From the NCBI GenBank assembly GCA_003278705.1, contig QCDR01000015.1:1-38323 (forward strand): a DNA stretch of 38,323 bases, read 5' to 3'. The stretch comes from Prochlorococcus sp. AG-355-J23. GTDB lineage: Bacteria; Cyanobacteriota; Cyanobacteriia; PCC-6307; Cyanobiaceae. A program made the position numbers and the translations under genes. The notes under the pieces were generated by a model, which did no database searches, was not told the origin of the DNA, and worked only from the letters and a program-made list of their open reading frames with translations. This document shows positions 28,772 through 36,958 of this stretch, piece after piece (position 1 is the stretch's first letter; each line of letters opens with the position of its first letter).

Positions 28772-28780
28772 TTAAGTAAA

Positions 28781-28800
28781 GCAAGATTTATAAATTTTGC
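28781..28800 (+). other. Imperfect palindrome between csoS1 and cbbL
   Basis: GCAAGATTTA followed directly by TAAATTTTGC, a near-perfect inverted repeat with one G-T pair. It can form a weak AU-rich hairpin at the csoS1 3' end and may be an RNA 3'-end or processing feature. Confidence 0.35.
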
Positions 28801-28840
28801 ACAATAATTATTTTCCCTACACAGACCTAAATTTATCCTT

Positions 28841-30256
28841 ATGAGTAAGAAGTATGATGCAGGGGTAAAGGAGTACAGAGATACCTACTGGACTCCAGAA
28901 TATGTACCCCTAGACACCGATTTACTAGCCTGTTTCAAATGTACAGGTCAGGAAGGTGTTCCAAGAGAAGAAGTTGCAGCAGCTGTTGCCGCTGAATCCT
29001 CAACAGGTACTTGGTCAACAGTTTGGTCCGAGTTACTTACAGACTTAGAATTTTATAAAGGACGTTGTTATCGAATAGAAGACGTTCCTGGAGATCCTGA
29101 AGCTTTTTATGCATTTATTGCATATCCTTTAGATCTTTTTGAAGAAGGTTCTATTACAAACGTATTAACATCTCTAGTAGGAAACGTTTTTGGATTTAAA
29201 GCTCTAAGACACTTACGTCTTGAAGATATTAGATTCCCAATAGCTTTCATCAAAACTTGCGGTGGTCCACCAAATGGAATCGTAGTTGAAAGAGATCGTT
29301 TAAACAAATATGGAAGACCTCTTCTTGGTTGTACCATTAAACCTAAATTAGGATTATCTGGTAAAAACTATGGTCGAGTTGTATATGAGTGCCTTAGAGG
29401 TGGTCTTGATTTAACGAAGGATGACGAGAATATAAATTCTCAACCATTCCAGCGTTGGAGAGAAAGATTTGAGTTTGTTGCAGAAGCAGTTAAGCTTGCC
29501 CAGCAAGAAACTGGAGAAGTTAAAGGTCACTACTTAAACTGTACTGCTAACACTCCTGAAGAACTCTACGAAAGAGCTGAATTTGCTAAAGAGCTAGATA
29601 TGCCAATCATCATGCATGATTATATAACTGGCGGTTTTACTGCAAATACTGGATTAGCAAACTGGTGTCGTAAAAATGGCATGCTTCTACATATTCATAG
29701 AGCTATGCATGCTGTTATTGATAGACATCCAAAACATGGTATCCATTTCAGAGTTCTAGCAAAATGTTTGAGACTCTCCGGAGGAGATCAATTACATACT
29801 GGAACAGTTGTTGGAAAACTAGAAGGTGATCGTCAAACAACTCTTGGTTACATTGACAACTTAAGAGAGTCATTTGTTCCTGAAGACAGATCAAGAGGTA
29901 ACTTCTTTGATCAAGATTGGGGTTCAATGCCAGGAGTATTTGCCGTCGCATCAGGTGGTATTCACGTATGGCATATGCCTGCACTCTTAGCAATTTTTGG
30001 AGATGATTCTTGTCTTCAGTTCGGTGGAGGAACACATGGTCATCCATGGGGTTCAGCTGCTGGAGCTGCAGCCAATAGAGTCGCTTTAGAAGCTTGTGTA
30101 AAAGCACGTAATGCTGGTCGCGAAATCGAAAAAGAGAGTAGAGACATTCTTATGGAAGCTGCTAAACACAGTCCTGAATTAGCTATTGCTCTTGAAACTT
30201 GGAAGGAAATTAAGTTTGAATTTGATACCGTCGACAAACTAGACGTTCAAGGTTAA
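28841..30256 (+). CDS. cbbL: RuBisCO large subunit, form IA
   Basis: Carboxylates ribulose bisphosphate inside the carboxysome as part of the L8S8 enzyme. The 471-residue protein has the catalytic set of form [17 protein letters not shown] (Lys167, equivalent to plant Lys175), [20 protein letters not shown] with carbamylated Lys193 and metal ligands Asp195 and Glu196, the His-containing [14 protein letters not shown], and loop 6 [10 protein letters not shown]. The N-terminal sequence [19 protein letters not shown] is the proteobacterial-type (IA) form, in line with the alpha-carboxysome neighbours. A strong hairpin separates it from cbbS. Confidence 0.99.
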
Positions 30257-30270
30257 ACCAGATTTCAAAA

Positions 30271-30295
30271 TTGAGGAGATTGTTCTTCTCCTCAA
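30271..30295 (+). other. Intercistronic hairpin between cbbL and cbbS
   Basis: A perfect 9-bp stem, TTGAGGAGA/TCTCCTCAA, around a 7-nt loop, 14 nt after the cbbL stop. It has no T-run after it, so I read it as an mRNA stability or processing element rather than a terminator. A second weaker CTCG/CGAG stem follows at about 30308-30323. Confidence 0.6.
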
Positions 30296-30349
30296 ACTTC
30301 TACAAATCTCGTTCTATTACGAGTAATTTCATTCACATTTAAATTAATT

Positions 30350-30691
30350 ATGCCTTTCCAGAGCACAGTAGGCGACTATCAAACAGTTGCAACCCTGGAA
30401 ACATTCGGTTTCTTACCACCGATGACCCAGGAAGAAATATACGATCAAATTGCATACATAATTGCTCAAGGCTGGAGTCCTGTTATTGAGCATGTTCATC
30501 CTAGTGGAAGTATGCAAACTTATTGGTCTTATTGGAAGCTCCCATTTTTTGGGGAGAAAGATCTTAACTTGGTTGTAAGTGAATTAGAGGCATGTCATAG
30601 AGCATACCCTGATCACCATGTAAGAATCATCGGATACGATGCTTACACTCAAAGCCAAGGAACAGCTTTTGTAGTTTTCCAAGGACGTTAA
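30350..30691 (+). CDS. cbbS: RuBisCO small subunit, form IA
   Basis: The 113-residue small subunit that caps the L8 core of RuBisCO and, in alpha-carboxysomes, helps bind the CsoS2 N-repeats. Typical features: TFGFLPPMTQEEIYDQIAYI, WSPVIEHVHP, QTYWSYWKLPFFGEKDLN, ELEACHRAYPDHHVRIIGYDA and SFVV-type end (TAFVVFQGR). The start ATG follows an AT-rich 93-nt spacer. A terminator-like hairpin lies just downstream. Confidence 0.98.
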   Translation: MPFQSTVGDYQTVATLETFGFLPPMTQEEIYDQIAYIIAQGWSPVIEHVHPSGSMQTYWSYWKLPFFGEKDLNLVVSELEACHRAYPDHHVRIIGYDAYTQSQGTAFVVFQGR

Positions 30692-30713
30692 ATCTACTTT
30701 ATGTAGTAAATAT

Positions 30714-30747
30714 CTTTCTCCAAAAAATATTTTTGGAGAAAGTTTTT
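30714..30747 (+). terminator. Intrinsic-terminator-like hairpin inside the carboxysome operon
   Basis: A perfect 13-bp stem, CTTTCTCCAAAAA with TTTTTGGAGAAAG, around a 3-nt loop (30714-30742), followed at once by TTTTT. It lies in the 72-81 nt between cbbS and csoS2. It probably stops part of the transcription, keeping csoS2 and downstream shell genes below RuBisCO level, or protects the 3' end of a cbbLS mRNA. Confidence 0.65.
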
Positions 30748-30772
30748 CAAAAGAGTTTCACATTTGAAGATT

Positions 30773-33070
30773 ATGTCAAAAAAAACCAGTAGAGAGATTG
30801 CATTAGAAAGAAGAAAGGCGATGAGTGATAGCGGTAAAAAAGCTGCTGCTTATTCTTCAACTACTAAAGATAGAGTTCGATCTTCTCAAGATATACAGAT
30901 TTCTGGGACTCATTCTTCTCCTAATAATCAAAATATTTCTAAACCAGTTACAAATCATATTCCAAAAACTCAGGTTAACAAAAAGTCTTTTTCAACAACT
31001 TTATCTAGTAAAGAGTTGGTAATAGAAAGAAGAAAAGCAATGTCTACCCATGGGAAATCAGCTATAACTTCATCAGATAGAACCCGTACTGATGCTAAAA
31101 AAGAAAGTCCTGTAACCGCAGTTAAATCAACTATAAGTAAAAAACAAGAAAGTCAAGGTTCAACTAGTACAGAATCTAAGTCCCTAAAACAGAACGTTAA
31201 AAGAAGAATTAATCAGAAGAGAAAGCCAATTACTAATACAAGTAGAGATATTGTTTTAGCGAGAAGAGAAGCTCAATCTAAACATGGGAAATCAGCAACA
31301 AAACAAAATACCAGTGCCGCCTCTTTAGCTAGAAGGGGAGACCCAGATTTAAGTAGTAGAGAAATTTCCCAGAGAGTGAGAGAGCTAAGAAGTAAAACTG
31401 GTGCTACAGGCAAAAAAGGTAATGGTAAATGTAGACCATGTGGTCCAAATAAAAATGGTGCAAAACAAAATATTGCGGATGCTAGCTGGAAAGTTGGTAA
31501 AAGTGAAACTGATTCAGGTCAAATAGTTACTGGAACTCAAGCTAATAGATCTGTAAAAACTACAGGTAATGAGGCAAGTACATGCAGAACTGTCACTGGT
31601 ACACAATATATGGGAGCAGAAGTTGTTGATCAATTTTGTCAAGAAAGACCAAATTATAAACAACCACTCAGATCTACTGTTACCTCTACAACATCAGGTA
31701 ATAAAGTAACTGGAAATGAAGTTGGTAGATCTGAGAGGGTTACAGGAGATGAGCCTGGAACTTGTAAAAATCTTACAGGTACTGAATATGTATCTGCTAA
31801 TCAATCACAGAAGTATTGTGGTGATGTTTCAAAAAATCCTTCAAAGGTTAAACACAGCACTACATCAGATGGATTAAAAGTATCTGGATCACTTCCTGGT
31901 AGATCAACCCTTGTTACTGGAGATGAATCTGGTTCTGGACATCAGTTAACTGGAGATCAATATCTTGGCTCAGAGCCAAATCCAAAAGGAAAAGCATTTG
32001 AAAAAGTAGGCAGTTACAATACTCTTAATGGGAATAATGTAACTGGTACAGGTGTAGGAAGATCAGATCATATGACAGGTAATGAACATGGGAGTTGCAA
32101 GAATGTAACTGGCGATGAGTATATAGGATCTCAACAATATGAGAAGTTTTGCGGTTCAAAACCAAAACCAGAAGCTAGAAAAGTAGGTTTAAGCCTTTCT
32201 TCAAAGTCAAATTTAATAAGCGGGACTATGACAGGAAGATCAAAAATAGTAACTGGAGATGAACCAGGTTCATGCAAAGTGCTAACAGGAACACCATACG
32301 CAGGCTTAGATCAGATTAATGAGCATTGTAATAATGCAACTTCTGAAGATATGAAATCACGAGCAACAGTTAATTCTGGAAATAATTCAAATGCAAGACT
32401 AACAGGACAACAACCAGGAATTGGCGGAGTAATGACAGGTGCTAAGAAAGGTGCTTGTAAAAACCTAACAGGTACCCCTTATGTTGGTGCAGATCAGTTC
32501 TCACAAACTTGTGATAATCCTCCTCATGATACTGCTTATGCGAATCCGGAAAAGTCAGCAGGTAACTCTTGGAATGAATTCTCTGTTAAATCGCCATCAA
32601 GAGACAAATATTCTGAAAAAAATACTCAAGGTGTTACTGGTAATGAATATGAAAATGGTTCAAAGGTAACAGGACCTTTTGATATGGCAGTTGATAAGGT
32701 CACTGGCACTGAAAAATTTAGATTTGAACCGAATAAAAATATTACTTATAAGCAAAAAATGGAAATTGAAGAGGCAGACCGTGCTGCAAAGACACCAGAA
32801 AAAAGAGTCGCATCTAGGATTACTGGTGAAGGACAATCGGTGGGGAACGTAACTGGTGATGATTGGGATCGCGGTGATAAGGTAACAGGTACAGAAGGAG
32901 CTTCTTCTAGAAAGAGAAATCCATCAAGAGCAGGTTTCATGAGCGCAATGCCTCCTATGGAAGCTAAAAGAAATGATGAAACAGAAAAACCAGATTTCTT
33001 GATAACTGGATCTAGTGGTAATACTCGTGAAGGACAACTTGTTACCTTTTCAGGTGGTGCAAGAGGTTAA
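30773..33070 (+). CDS. csoS2: Carboxysome scaffold protein CsoS2
   Basis: A 765-residue, largely disordered, basic scaffold that gathers RuBisCO and links it to the shell. Three regions are visible. Four N-repeats with the pattern SRExxxERRxAxSxxGK start near residues 5, 82, 158 and 200 and bind RuBisCO. Six middle repeats of the type VTGxxxGRSxxVTGDExGxCKxLTGxxY occupy about residues 240-600. A C-terminal region (~600-765) with further VTG motifs ends in the conserved FLITGSSGN/GQLVTFSGGARG peptide that anchors to the shell. The frame opens with a TTG at 30764, but ATG 30773 starts the family-typical MSKKTSREIAL. The frame is intact to the end, so a full-length product is expected. Middle repeat 3 lacks the usual cysteines. 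Confidence 0.97.
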   Translation: MSKKTSREIALERRKAMSDSGKKAAAYSSTTKDRVRSSQDIQISGTHSSPNNQNISKPVTNHIPKTQVNKKSFSTTLSSKELVIERRKAMSTHGKSAITSSDRTRTDAKKESPVTAVKSTISKKQESQGSTSTESKSLKQNVKRRINQKRKPITNTSRDIVLARREAQSKHGKSATKQNTSAASLARRGDPDLSSREISQRVRELRSKTGATGKKGNGKCRPCGPNKNGAKQNIADASWKVGKSETDSGQIVTGTQANRSVKTTGNEASTCRTVTGTQYMGAEVVDQFCQERPNYKQPLRSTVTSTTSGNKVTGNEVGRSERVTGDEPGTCKNLTGTEYVSANQSQKYCGDVSKNPSKVKHSTTSDGLKVSGSLPGRSTLVTGDESGSGHQLTGDQYLGSEPNPKGKAFEKVGSYNTLNGNNVTGTGVGRSDHMTGNEHGSCKNVTGDEYIGSQQYEKFCGSKPKPEARKVGLSLSSKSNLISGTMTGRSKIVTGDEPGSCKVLTGTPYAGLDQINEHCNNATSEDMKSRATVNSGNNSNARLTGQQPGIGGVMTGAKKGACKNLTGTPYVGADQFSQTCDNPPHDTAYANPEKSAGNSWNEFSVKSPSRDKYSEKNTQGVTGNEYENGSKVTGPFDMAVDKVTGTEKFRFEPNKNITYKQKMEIEEADRAAKTPEKRVASRITGEGQSVGNVTGDDWDRGDKVTGTEGASSRKRNPSRAGFMSAMPPMEAKRNDETEKPDFLITGSSGNTREGQLVTFSGGARG

Positions 33071-33077
33071 GTAAATA

Positions 33078-34607
33078 ATGCCTTTAAGAGGACTGGCTAA
33101 AGCCAAGAACTTCACATTGGGGCCAACAGCTCCAATGAAAACTTTTACGGAAAATATCCACATACAAACTAAAGAATCAAATAATCTCCGAAATTCTGGA
33201 AAGTCTCATATATTAACCAATAATATTCAAAATGAAAATCTATTTAGGTATGAAAGCAAAATAAAAAGTGATTTTGACGAAATTGTTCCAACTCTCAAGG
33301 AAATTGCTCGAATTCAACATCACGAAGATTTTATAAATAAGGCTCAGAAAATATCAAGAAAAAATTTGGGAATAGATTTACCTCTCCATATATTAGATAA
33401 ATCTTGGGTTAAACCTCTTGATATGAGAGCTTTATATGCATGGTGTGCTTTTAAACAGCATGATAAACTTAGCGACAATTTTTTTAACAATGATCCACTT
33501 GAAGGTGCTGCTGGAAGTAGGGATGCGGAAGACTTTGAAAAATTTCTCTTAGATTGTGGAATACATTTACTTGATATAACTCCTTGTTCAGATGGAAGAT
33601 TAGCTCATTCAGTTGCTTATGTGATGAGAATACCTTTTAGTTCAGTAAGAAGAAGATCTCATGCTGGAGCACTGTTTGATATTGAAAATACTGTTAATCG
33701 ATGGGTAAAAACTGAACATAAAAGATATAGAGAAAATGTTCCTAATGAAGCTCATAAAGATACAAGGTACTTAAAAGTTGTAACTTATCATTTTAGTTCA
33801 GTAGATCCTTTGCATCAGGGATGCGCAGCTCATGGGAGTAATGACGAGTTAGCTGCAGCAGAAGGTAGAAATAAATTATATGCTTTCAAAGAGGCTGTAG
33901 AGAATAGCTTTTGCTGCGGAGCTTCTGTGGATTTAATGTTAATTGGACTTGATACAGACACTGATTCATTAAAAATACATTTATCAACTAGGGATGGCGG
34001 AATAGATTTAGAAAAAACTATTTCTACTTTAGAAATTTATAATTCAACAATGAATTTTTCAAAAGAGGATGCGGAAAGAGAAATTTGCCAGACAATTTCT
34101 AAGCAATCTTCAAAAGATAAACTAAGTGGACTGGAAAAATTTACGTACAAATTAATTGTCAATAATATCTCTCAAATTGATTATGTTAAGAGTTTTCATA
34201 ATGGTTCTTACAAAGATATTGGACATGCAGAGAGGTTTATTGGAGTAGGAATAGGTTTTAAAGAAGTACATCTAAGAAATTTAACTTATTTTGCTCATTT
34301 AGATACAGTCGAAGAAGGGGCTCCAGATTTAGATGTAGGTGTGAAGATTTTTACTGGATTAAATGTTTCTCAAGATCTACCTATTCCGGTAGTAATAAGA
34401 TTTGATTACTCGGGCAAAGTACCCGGTGCAAAAGAAAGGGCAATAAATGATTGTGAAAGAGTTAATAATGCGATATCAATTAGATATAAAAATTTAGTTG
34501 ATCAAGGTTTGTTACATACTTGCTCTACTATTAGAGATAGGGACAACATTAATTCCGCTCAAATTATTGGAATGTCTTTAGATAAAAAAACAGAGGAGGC
34601 TCACTAA
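33078..34607 (+). CDS. csoSCA: Carboxysomal carbonic anhydrase CsoSCA (epsilon/divergent beta class)
   Basis: Converts bicarbonate to CO2 inside the carboxysome. The 509-residue protein has an N-terminal helical domain, a catalytic domain with zinc ligands Cys170 (DITPCSDGR), His238 (VTYHFSS) and Cys249 (HQGCAAHG), plus the Asp172-Arg174 pair, the same spacing as in the Halothiobacillus enzyme. A C-terminal domain that has lost the active site follows. The first ~40 residues are polar and flexible, matching the tail that binds RuBisCO. The start ATG is 7 nt after csoS2, and csoS4A begins 2 nt after its stop. Confidence 0.97.
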   Translation: MPLRGLAKAKNFTLGPTAPMKTFTENIHIQTKESNNLRNSGKSHILTNNIQNENLFRYESKIKSDFDEIVPTLKEIARIQHHEDFINKAQKISRKNLGIDLPLHILDKSWVKPLDMRALYAWCAFKQHDKLSDNFFNNDPLEGAAGSRDAEDFEKFLLDCGIHLLDITPCSDGRLAHSVAYVMRIPFSSVRRRSHAGALFDIENTVNRWVKTEHKRYRENVPNEAHKDTRYLKVVTYHFSSVDPLHQGCAAHGSNDELAAAEGRNKLYAFKEAVENSFCCGASVDLMLIGLDTDTDSLKIHLSTRDGGIDLEKTISTLEIYNSTMNFSKEDAEREICQTISKQSSKDKLSGLEKFTYKLIVNNISQIDYVKSFHNGSYKDIGHAERFIGVGIGFKEVHLRNLTYFAHLDTVEEGAPDLDVGVKIFTGLNVSQDLPIPVVIRFDYSGKVPGAKERAINDCERVNNAISIRYKNLVDQGLLHTCSTIRDRDNINSAQIIGMSLDKKTEEAH

Positions 34608-34609
34608 TT

Positions 34610-34861
34610 ATGTTAATTTGCAAGGTTGTAAAACCACTTGTTTCTACCAATAGGATTCCTGGTTTTGAACATAAACATCTACAGGTTGTATTAGATGGCT
34701 CTTCTAATAAAGTTGCAGTTGATGCAGTTGGCTGTAAGCCCGGAGATTGGGTTATTTGTGTGGGAAGTTCTGCTGCTAGGGAAGCAGCGGGAAGTAAATC
34801 TTATCCAAGCGATTTAACGATTGTTGGAATAATTGATCATTGGGATCCTGACAAGTCATAA
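34610..34861 (+). CDS. csoS4A: Carboxysome vertex protein CsoS4A (BMC-P pentamer)
   Basis: An 83-residue CcmL/EutN-family protein that forms pentamers at the shell vertices. MLICKVVKPLVSTNRIPGFEHKH at the start, VAVDAVGCKPGDWVICVGSSAAREAAG and DLTIVGIIDHW are diagnostic. A GAGGAGG stretch at about 34592-34598 in the end of csoSCA provides a ribosome binding site 11 nt before the ATG. Confidence 0.97.
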   Translation: MLICKVVKPLVSTNRIPGFEHKHLQVVLDGSSNKVAVDAVGCKPGDWVICVGSSAAREAAGSKSYPSDLTIVGIIDHWDPDKS

Positions 34862-34863
34862 AA

Positions 34864-34870
34864 AAGGAGG
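34864..34870 (+). promoter_or_regulatory. Strong Shine-Dalgarno site of csoS4B
   Basis: AAGGAGG lies 9 nt before the GTG at 34880. A near-perfect site like this is unusual in this genome and decides the start codon for csoS4B. Confidence 0.75.
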
Positions 34871-34879
34871 ATATAAATT

Positions 34880-35128
34880 GTGGAAATTATGAAGGTATTA
34901 GGAAGGATGGTATGCACTCAAAGAGTCGCTGGCTTGGGTCATATGAATTTACGAATTTTAGAAAATAATAAAGGAAAGAAATTAGTTGCTGTTGATCCTG
35001 TTGGGGCTAGAGAAGGTAACTGGGTTTTTACTTCTAGTGGCTCTGCCGCTAGATTTGCATGCCCTAATCCAGAAGTTCAAACCGATTTAACAATTGGCGG
35101 TATTATTGATTATTGGGAGAGTGACTAA
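34880..35128 (+). CDS. csoS4B: Carboxysome vertex protein CsoS4B (BMC-P pentamer)
   Basis: An 82-residue paralogue of CsoS4A with the same EutN fold: MKVLGRMVCTQRVAGLGHMN, LVAVDPVGAREGNWVFTSSGSAARFA and DLTIGGIIDYW. The GTG start at 34880 is supported by the Shine-Dalgarno sequence 9 nt upstream; an ATG at 34889 would give 79 residues. It is the last gene of the main carboxysome cluster; acRAF follows after 73 nt, perhaps with its own promoter. Confidence 0.96.
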   Translation: MEIMKVLGRMVCTQRVAGLGHMNLRILENNKGKKLVAVDPVGAREGNWVFTSSGSAARFACPNPEVQTDLTIGGIIDYWESD

Positions 35129-35169
35129 AAAAATTAACTTTAAAATTTTTTGTGGAACTTTGTTGAAGG

Positions 35170-35175
35170 TATAGT
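35170..35175 (+). promoter_or_regulatory. Candidate -10 box for the acRAF gene
   Basis: TATAGT in the 73-nt csoS4B-acRAF gap, giving a ~20-nt leader. It suggests that acRAF can be expressed apart from the shell genes. No good -35 is visible. Confidence 0.3.
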
Positions 35176-35201
35176 GTAATTAGTCTTGAATAAAGAATGT
35201 A

Positions 35202-35441
35202 ATGTGGAATGAAAGAGAATCACCTTTGAGGATTGAAAAAAGATTTGAATTTGATCAGTACTCAAAAATTAGTAAATTCATGGGGGAAATTGAGAAATTA
35301 TGCAAAGAAAGGGATATCTATCCAAATATCAGCTTCGGTAAGAATTTTGTAAGTCTTACAATATTTTTAGATAATAAAGAAATATCAGACAAAGAAAAAG
35401 ATTTTTCAATGGATATTGATAAATTTTATTTAGGAGATTAG
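35202..35441 (+). CDS. Alpha-carboxysome RuBisCO assembly factor (acRAF, PCD-like)
   Basis: A 79-residue protein related to pterin-4a-carbinolamine dehydratase. The ferredoxin-like core runs RIEKRFEFDQYSKISKFMGEIEKL, then the PNISFGKNFVSLTIF strand and the terminal helix (SDKEKDFSMDIDKFYL). Catalytic histidines of true dehydratases (the HHP motif) are absent: YPNISFG stands where HHPxxxx would be, so it is not a dehydratase. The cyanobacterial homologue acts as a chaperone for form IA RuBisCO. Position directly after csoS4B supports this. It is convergent with the small DUF gene, 6 nt apart. Confidence 0.9.
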   Translation: MWNERESPLRIEKRFEFDQYSKISKFMGEIEKLCKERDIYPNISFGKNFVSLTIFLDNKEISDKEKDFSMDIDKFYLGD

Positions 35442-35447
35442 TGCTTT

Positions 35448-35675
35448 TTAATAATTATTTGGCTTAGCAATATCTCTTTTGATTAAAGCCATTAAATATG
35501 TTGGTGCTTTATATCTACCAGGTAGACATCTATTTAAAGTTTCAAGATGACTCCAACAAACTGTCTTTTCTATGTCTTTAACTGAGTTCCCTTTTAAAAT
35601 TAATAGTCTAAGAGCTTTGCAAAATAAAGGATAACCTGCTTCTAGTTCATCTATATTTAGCTTTGCTGCTGACAT
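35448..35675 (-). CDS. Small conserved cyanobacterial protein (DUF3136-like), unknown function
   Basis: A 75-residue protein, all-helical in appearance: ELEAGYPLFCKALRLLILKG then a helix-turn-helix-like middle (SVKDIEKTVCWSHLETLNRCLPG) and RYKAPTYLMALIKRDIA. I believe it belongs to DUF3136, cyanobacterial proteins with no known role, from memory of the CWSHLETLNRCLPGRYK segment. It has three Cys. It lies next to acRAF tail-to-tail at the end of the carboxysome cluster; whether this is functional or chance is unknown. The helix spacing could fit a small DNA-binding domain. Confidence 0.72.
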   Translation of the reverse strand: MSAAKLNIDELEAGYPLFCKALRLLILKGNSVKDIEKTVCWSHLETLNRCLPGRYKAPTYLMALIKRDIAKPNNY

Positions 35676-35760
35676 ACATCAAAGATTAATTATTAAATAA
35701 TAATCTATACAACTATGGTGCAGAATTGGTTCATATTTCAAATTTCTCAATAATTAGAAA

Positions 35761-36153
35761 TTAATCTAGAAATGCGACGCAATCTATTTCAACTAAAACT
35801 CCTTTTGGTAGAGATGAAACTTCCACACAGGCCCTCGCTGGAGGATTCTCTACATTAAAAAAATCACTATATATTTTATTGACAATTTGAAAATTACTTA
35901 AGTCCGTTAAGTAAATAGTAGTTTTTATTACATCCTCTATTTTGGCTCCACCAGCTTTAAGAACTTCTGCGAGATTTTTTAAAACTTGAATAGTTTCCTT
36001 CTCTATATCACCTATACATGTAATTTCATTTAAAGTTGGATCTATAGCAATTTGACCAGAACAGTAGATAAAATTCCCAGCTTTTATTGCTTGATTATAA
36101 GGTCCTACTGGATCTGGAGCATTTGATGTTTTAATTACTTGTTTGGGGGACAT
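35761..36153 (-). CDS. ridA: RidA/YjgF family deaminase
   Basis: RidA proteins hydrolyse reactive enamine/imine intermediates made by PLP enzymes such as threonine dehydratase, protecting the cell from 2-aminoacrylate. The 130-residue protein shows DPVGPYNQAIKAGNFIYCSGQIA, VLKNLAEVLKAGGAKIEDVIKTTIYLTD and PARACVEVSSLPKGVLVEIDCVA, including the conserved Arg113-type and Glu residues of the active subgroup. It follows gloB after a 24-nt gap on the same strand. The presence of ilvB in the same window is consistent with its branched-chain link but they are far apart. Confidence 0.95.
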   Translation of the reverse strand: MSPKQVIKTSNAPDPVGPYNQAIKAGNFIYCSGQIAIDPTLNEITCIGDIEKETIQVLKNLAEVLKAGGAKIEDVIKTTIYLTDLSNFQIVNKIYSDFFNVENPPARACVEVSSLPKGVLVEIDCVAFLD

Positions 36154-36177
36154 TTGTTTAATAATATACCTATCTAT

Positions 36178-36918
36178 TTAAACCCATAAATCTTTATTTT
36201 CTCTTAAAAAAGTAAATTCATCTAAATTTTTCGCTCTTAAGAAAAGGTTTATTTTCATCTCTTCATCAAGTAAAAATGGAATTGTTAATTCATTAAGAGA
36301 AAGTTTTTTTTCAACTTCCGAAAGTTTATTTTTTATATCTTGATCTTCAGGCTTGAGATTCAATGCCCACAACATATTTGCCTTTGTATATTCATGTGCA
36401 CAATATATTAAAGTATTTTTTGGTAAAGATTTGATTCTTTCTAGTGAGGAATACATTTGTTGATAGGTTCCCTCAAAAATTCTTCCACAACCTCCAGAAA
36501 ATAATGTGTCACCAATAAAAAGAGCAGGATTTCCCCCATTCAAAAAAAATGAAATATGTGAGCTTGTATGTCCTAATACTTCAATTATTTTTACTTCTTC
36601 ACCTAAAATATTCAAAGTTTCACCGTCTTCTACAGATATATTTTGCAAAGGTATTCGCTTTTTTTCTTTGGAGGAAGCAATCACTTTTACATTTGGCCAT
36701 CTTTCAATAAGAGACTTCGTCCCACCAATATGGTCTGAATGATGATGAGTTTGCAAAATAGCTTCTAAGTGTAAATTGTTTTCATTTATATATCTAATTA
36801 CTGGTTCGTGAACAGATGGATCTACAACTACAACGGATTTATCTTTTACCCATAACCAAATGACGTTATCACTTAAAACTCTAAGTCCAATTATATTTCG
36901 AGCTTTATTAAATTCCAT
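36178..36918 (-). CDS. gloB: Hydroxyacylglutathione hydrolase (glyoxalase II)
   Basis: A metallo-beta-lactamase-fold hydrolase that splits S-D-lactoylglutathione into D-lactate and glutathione. The 246-residue protein has the metal motif [22 protein letters not shown] and [18 protein letters not shown], and [14 protein letters not shown] with the last His. The frame is open up to an ATG at 37089, but that would run through the start of hisG on the other strand. The ATG at 36918 matches the family N-terminus and leaves 40 nt between divergent genes. It is followed by ridA on the same strand; both are metabolite-repair enzymes. Confidence 0.94.
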   Translation of the reverse strand: MEFNKARNIIGLRVLSDNVIWLWVKDKSVVVVDPSVHEPVIRYINENNLHLEAILQTHHHSDHIGGTKSLIERWPNVKVIASSKEKKRIPLQNISVEDGETLNILGEEVKIIEVLGHTSSHISFFLNGGNPALFIGDTLFSGGCGRIFEGTYQQMYSSLERIKSLPKNTLIYCAHEYTKANMLWALNLKPEDQDIKNKLSEVEKKLSLNELTIPFLLDEEMKINLFLRAKNLDEFTFLRENKDLWV

Positions 36919-36958
36919 TGTTAACCTAGAATTAAGAATCCTTGAAAGAAATTGATCT

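Noticed and set aside
29107..30237. Minus-strand reading frames opposite cbbL
   Set aside because: Shadows of the RuBisCO large subunit; low-complexity, no start signals.
30825..32940. Several reading frames on both strands inside csoS2, and its repeats as a possible CRISPR or mobile repeat
   Set aside because: The repeats are in frame, diverged at DNA level and encode the known CsoS2 N- and M-repeats; the other frames are shadows.
30773..33070. Programmed ribosomal frameshift in csoS2 giving a short form, as in Halothiobacillus
   Set aside because: The frame is intact and I saw no convincing slippery heptamer with a following structure near the middle/C-terminal border; a folding search would be needed to settle it.
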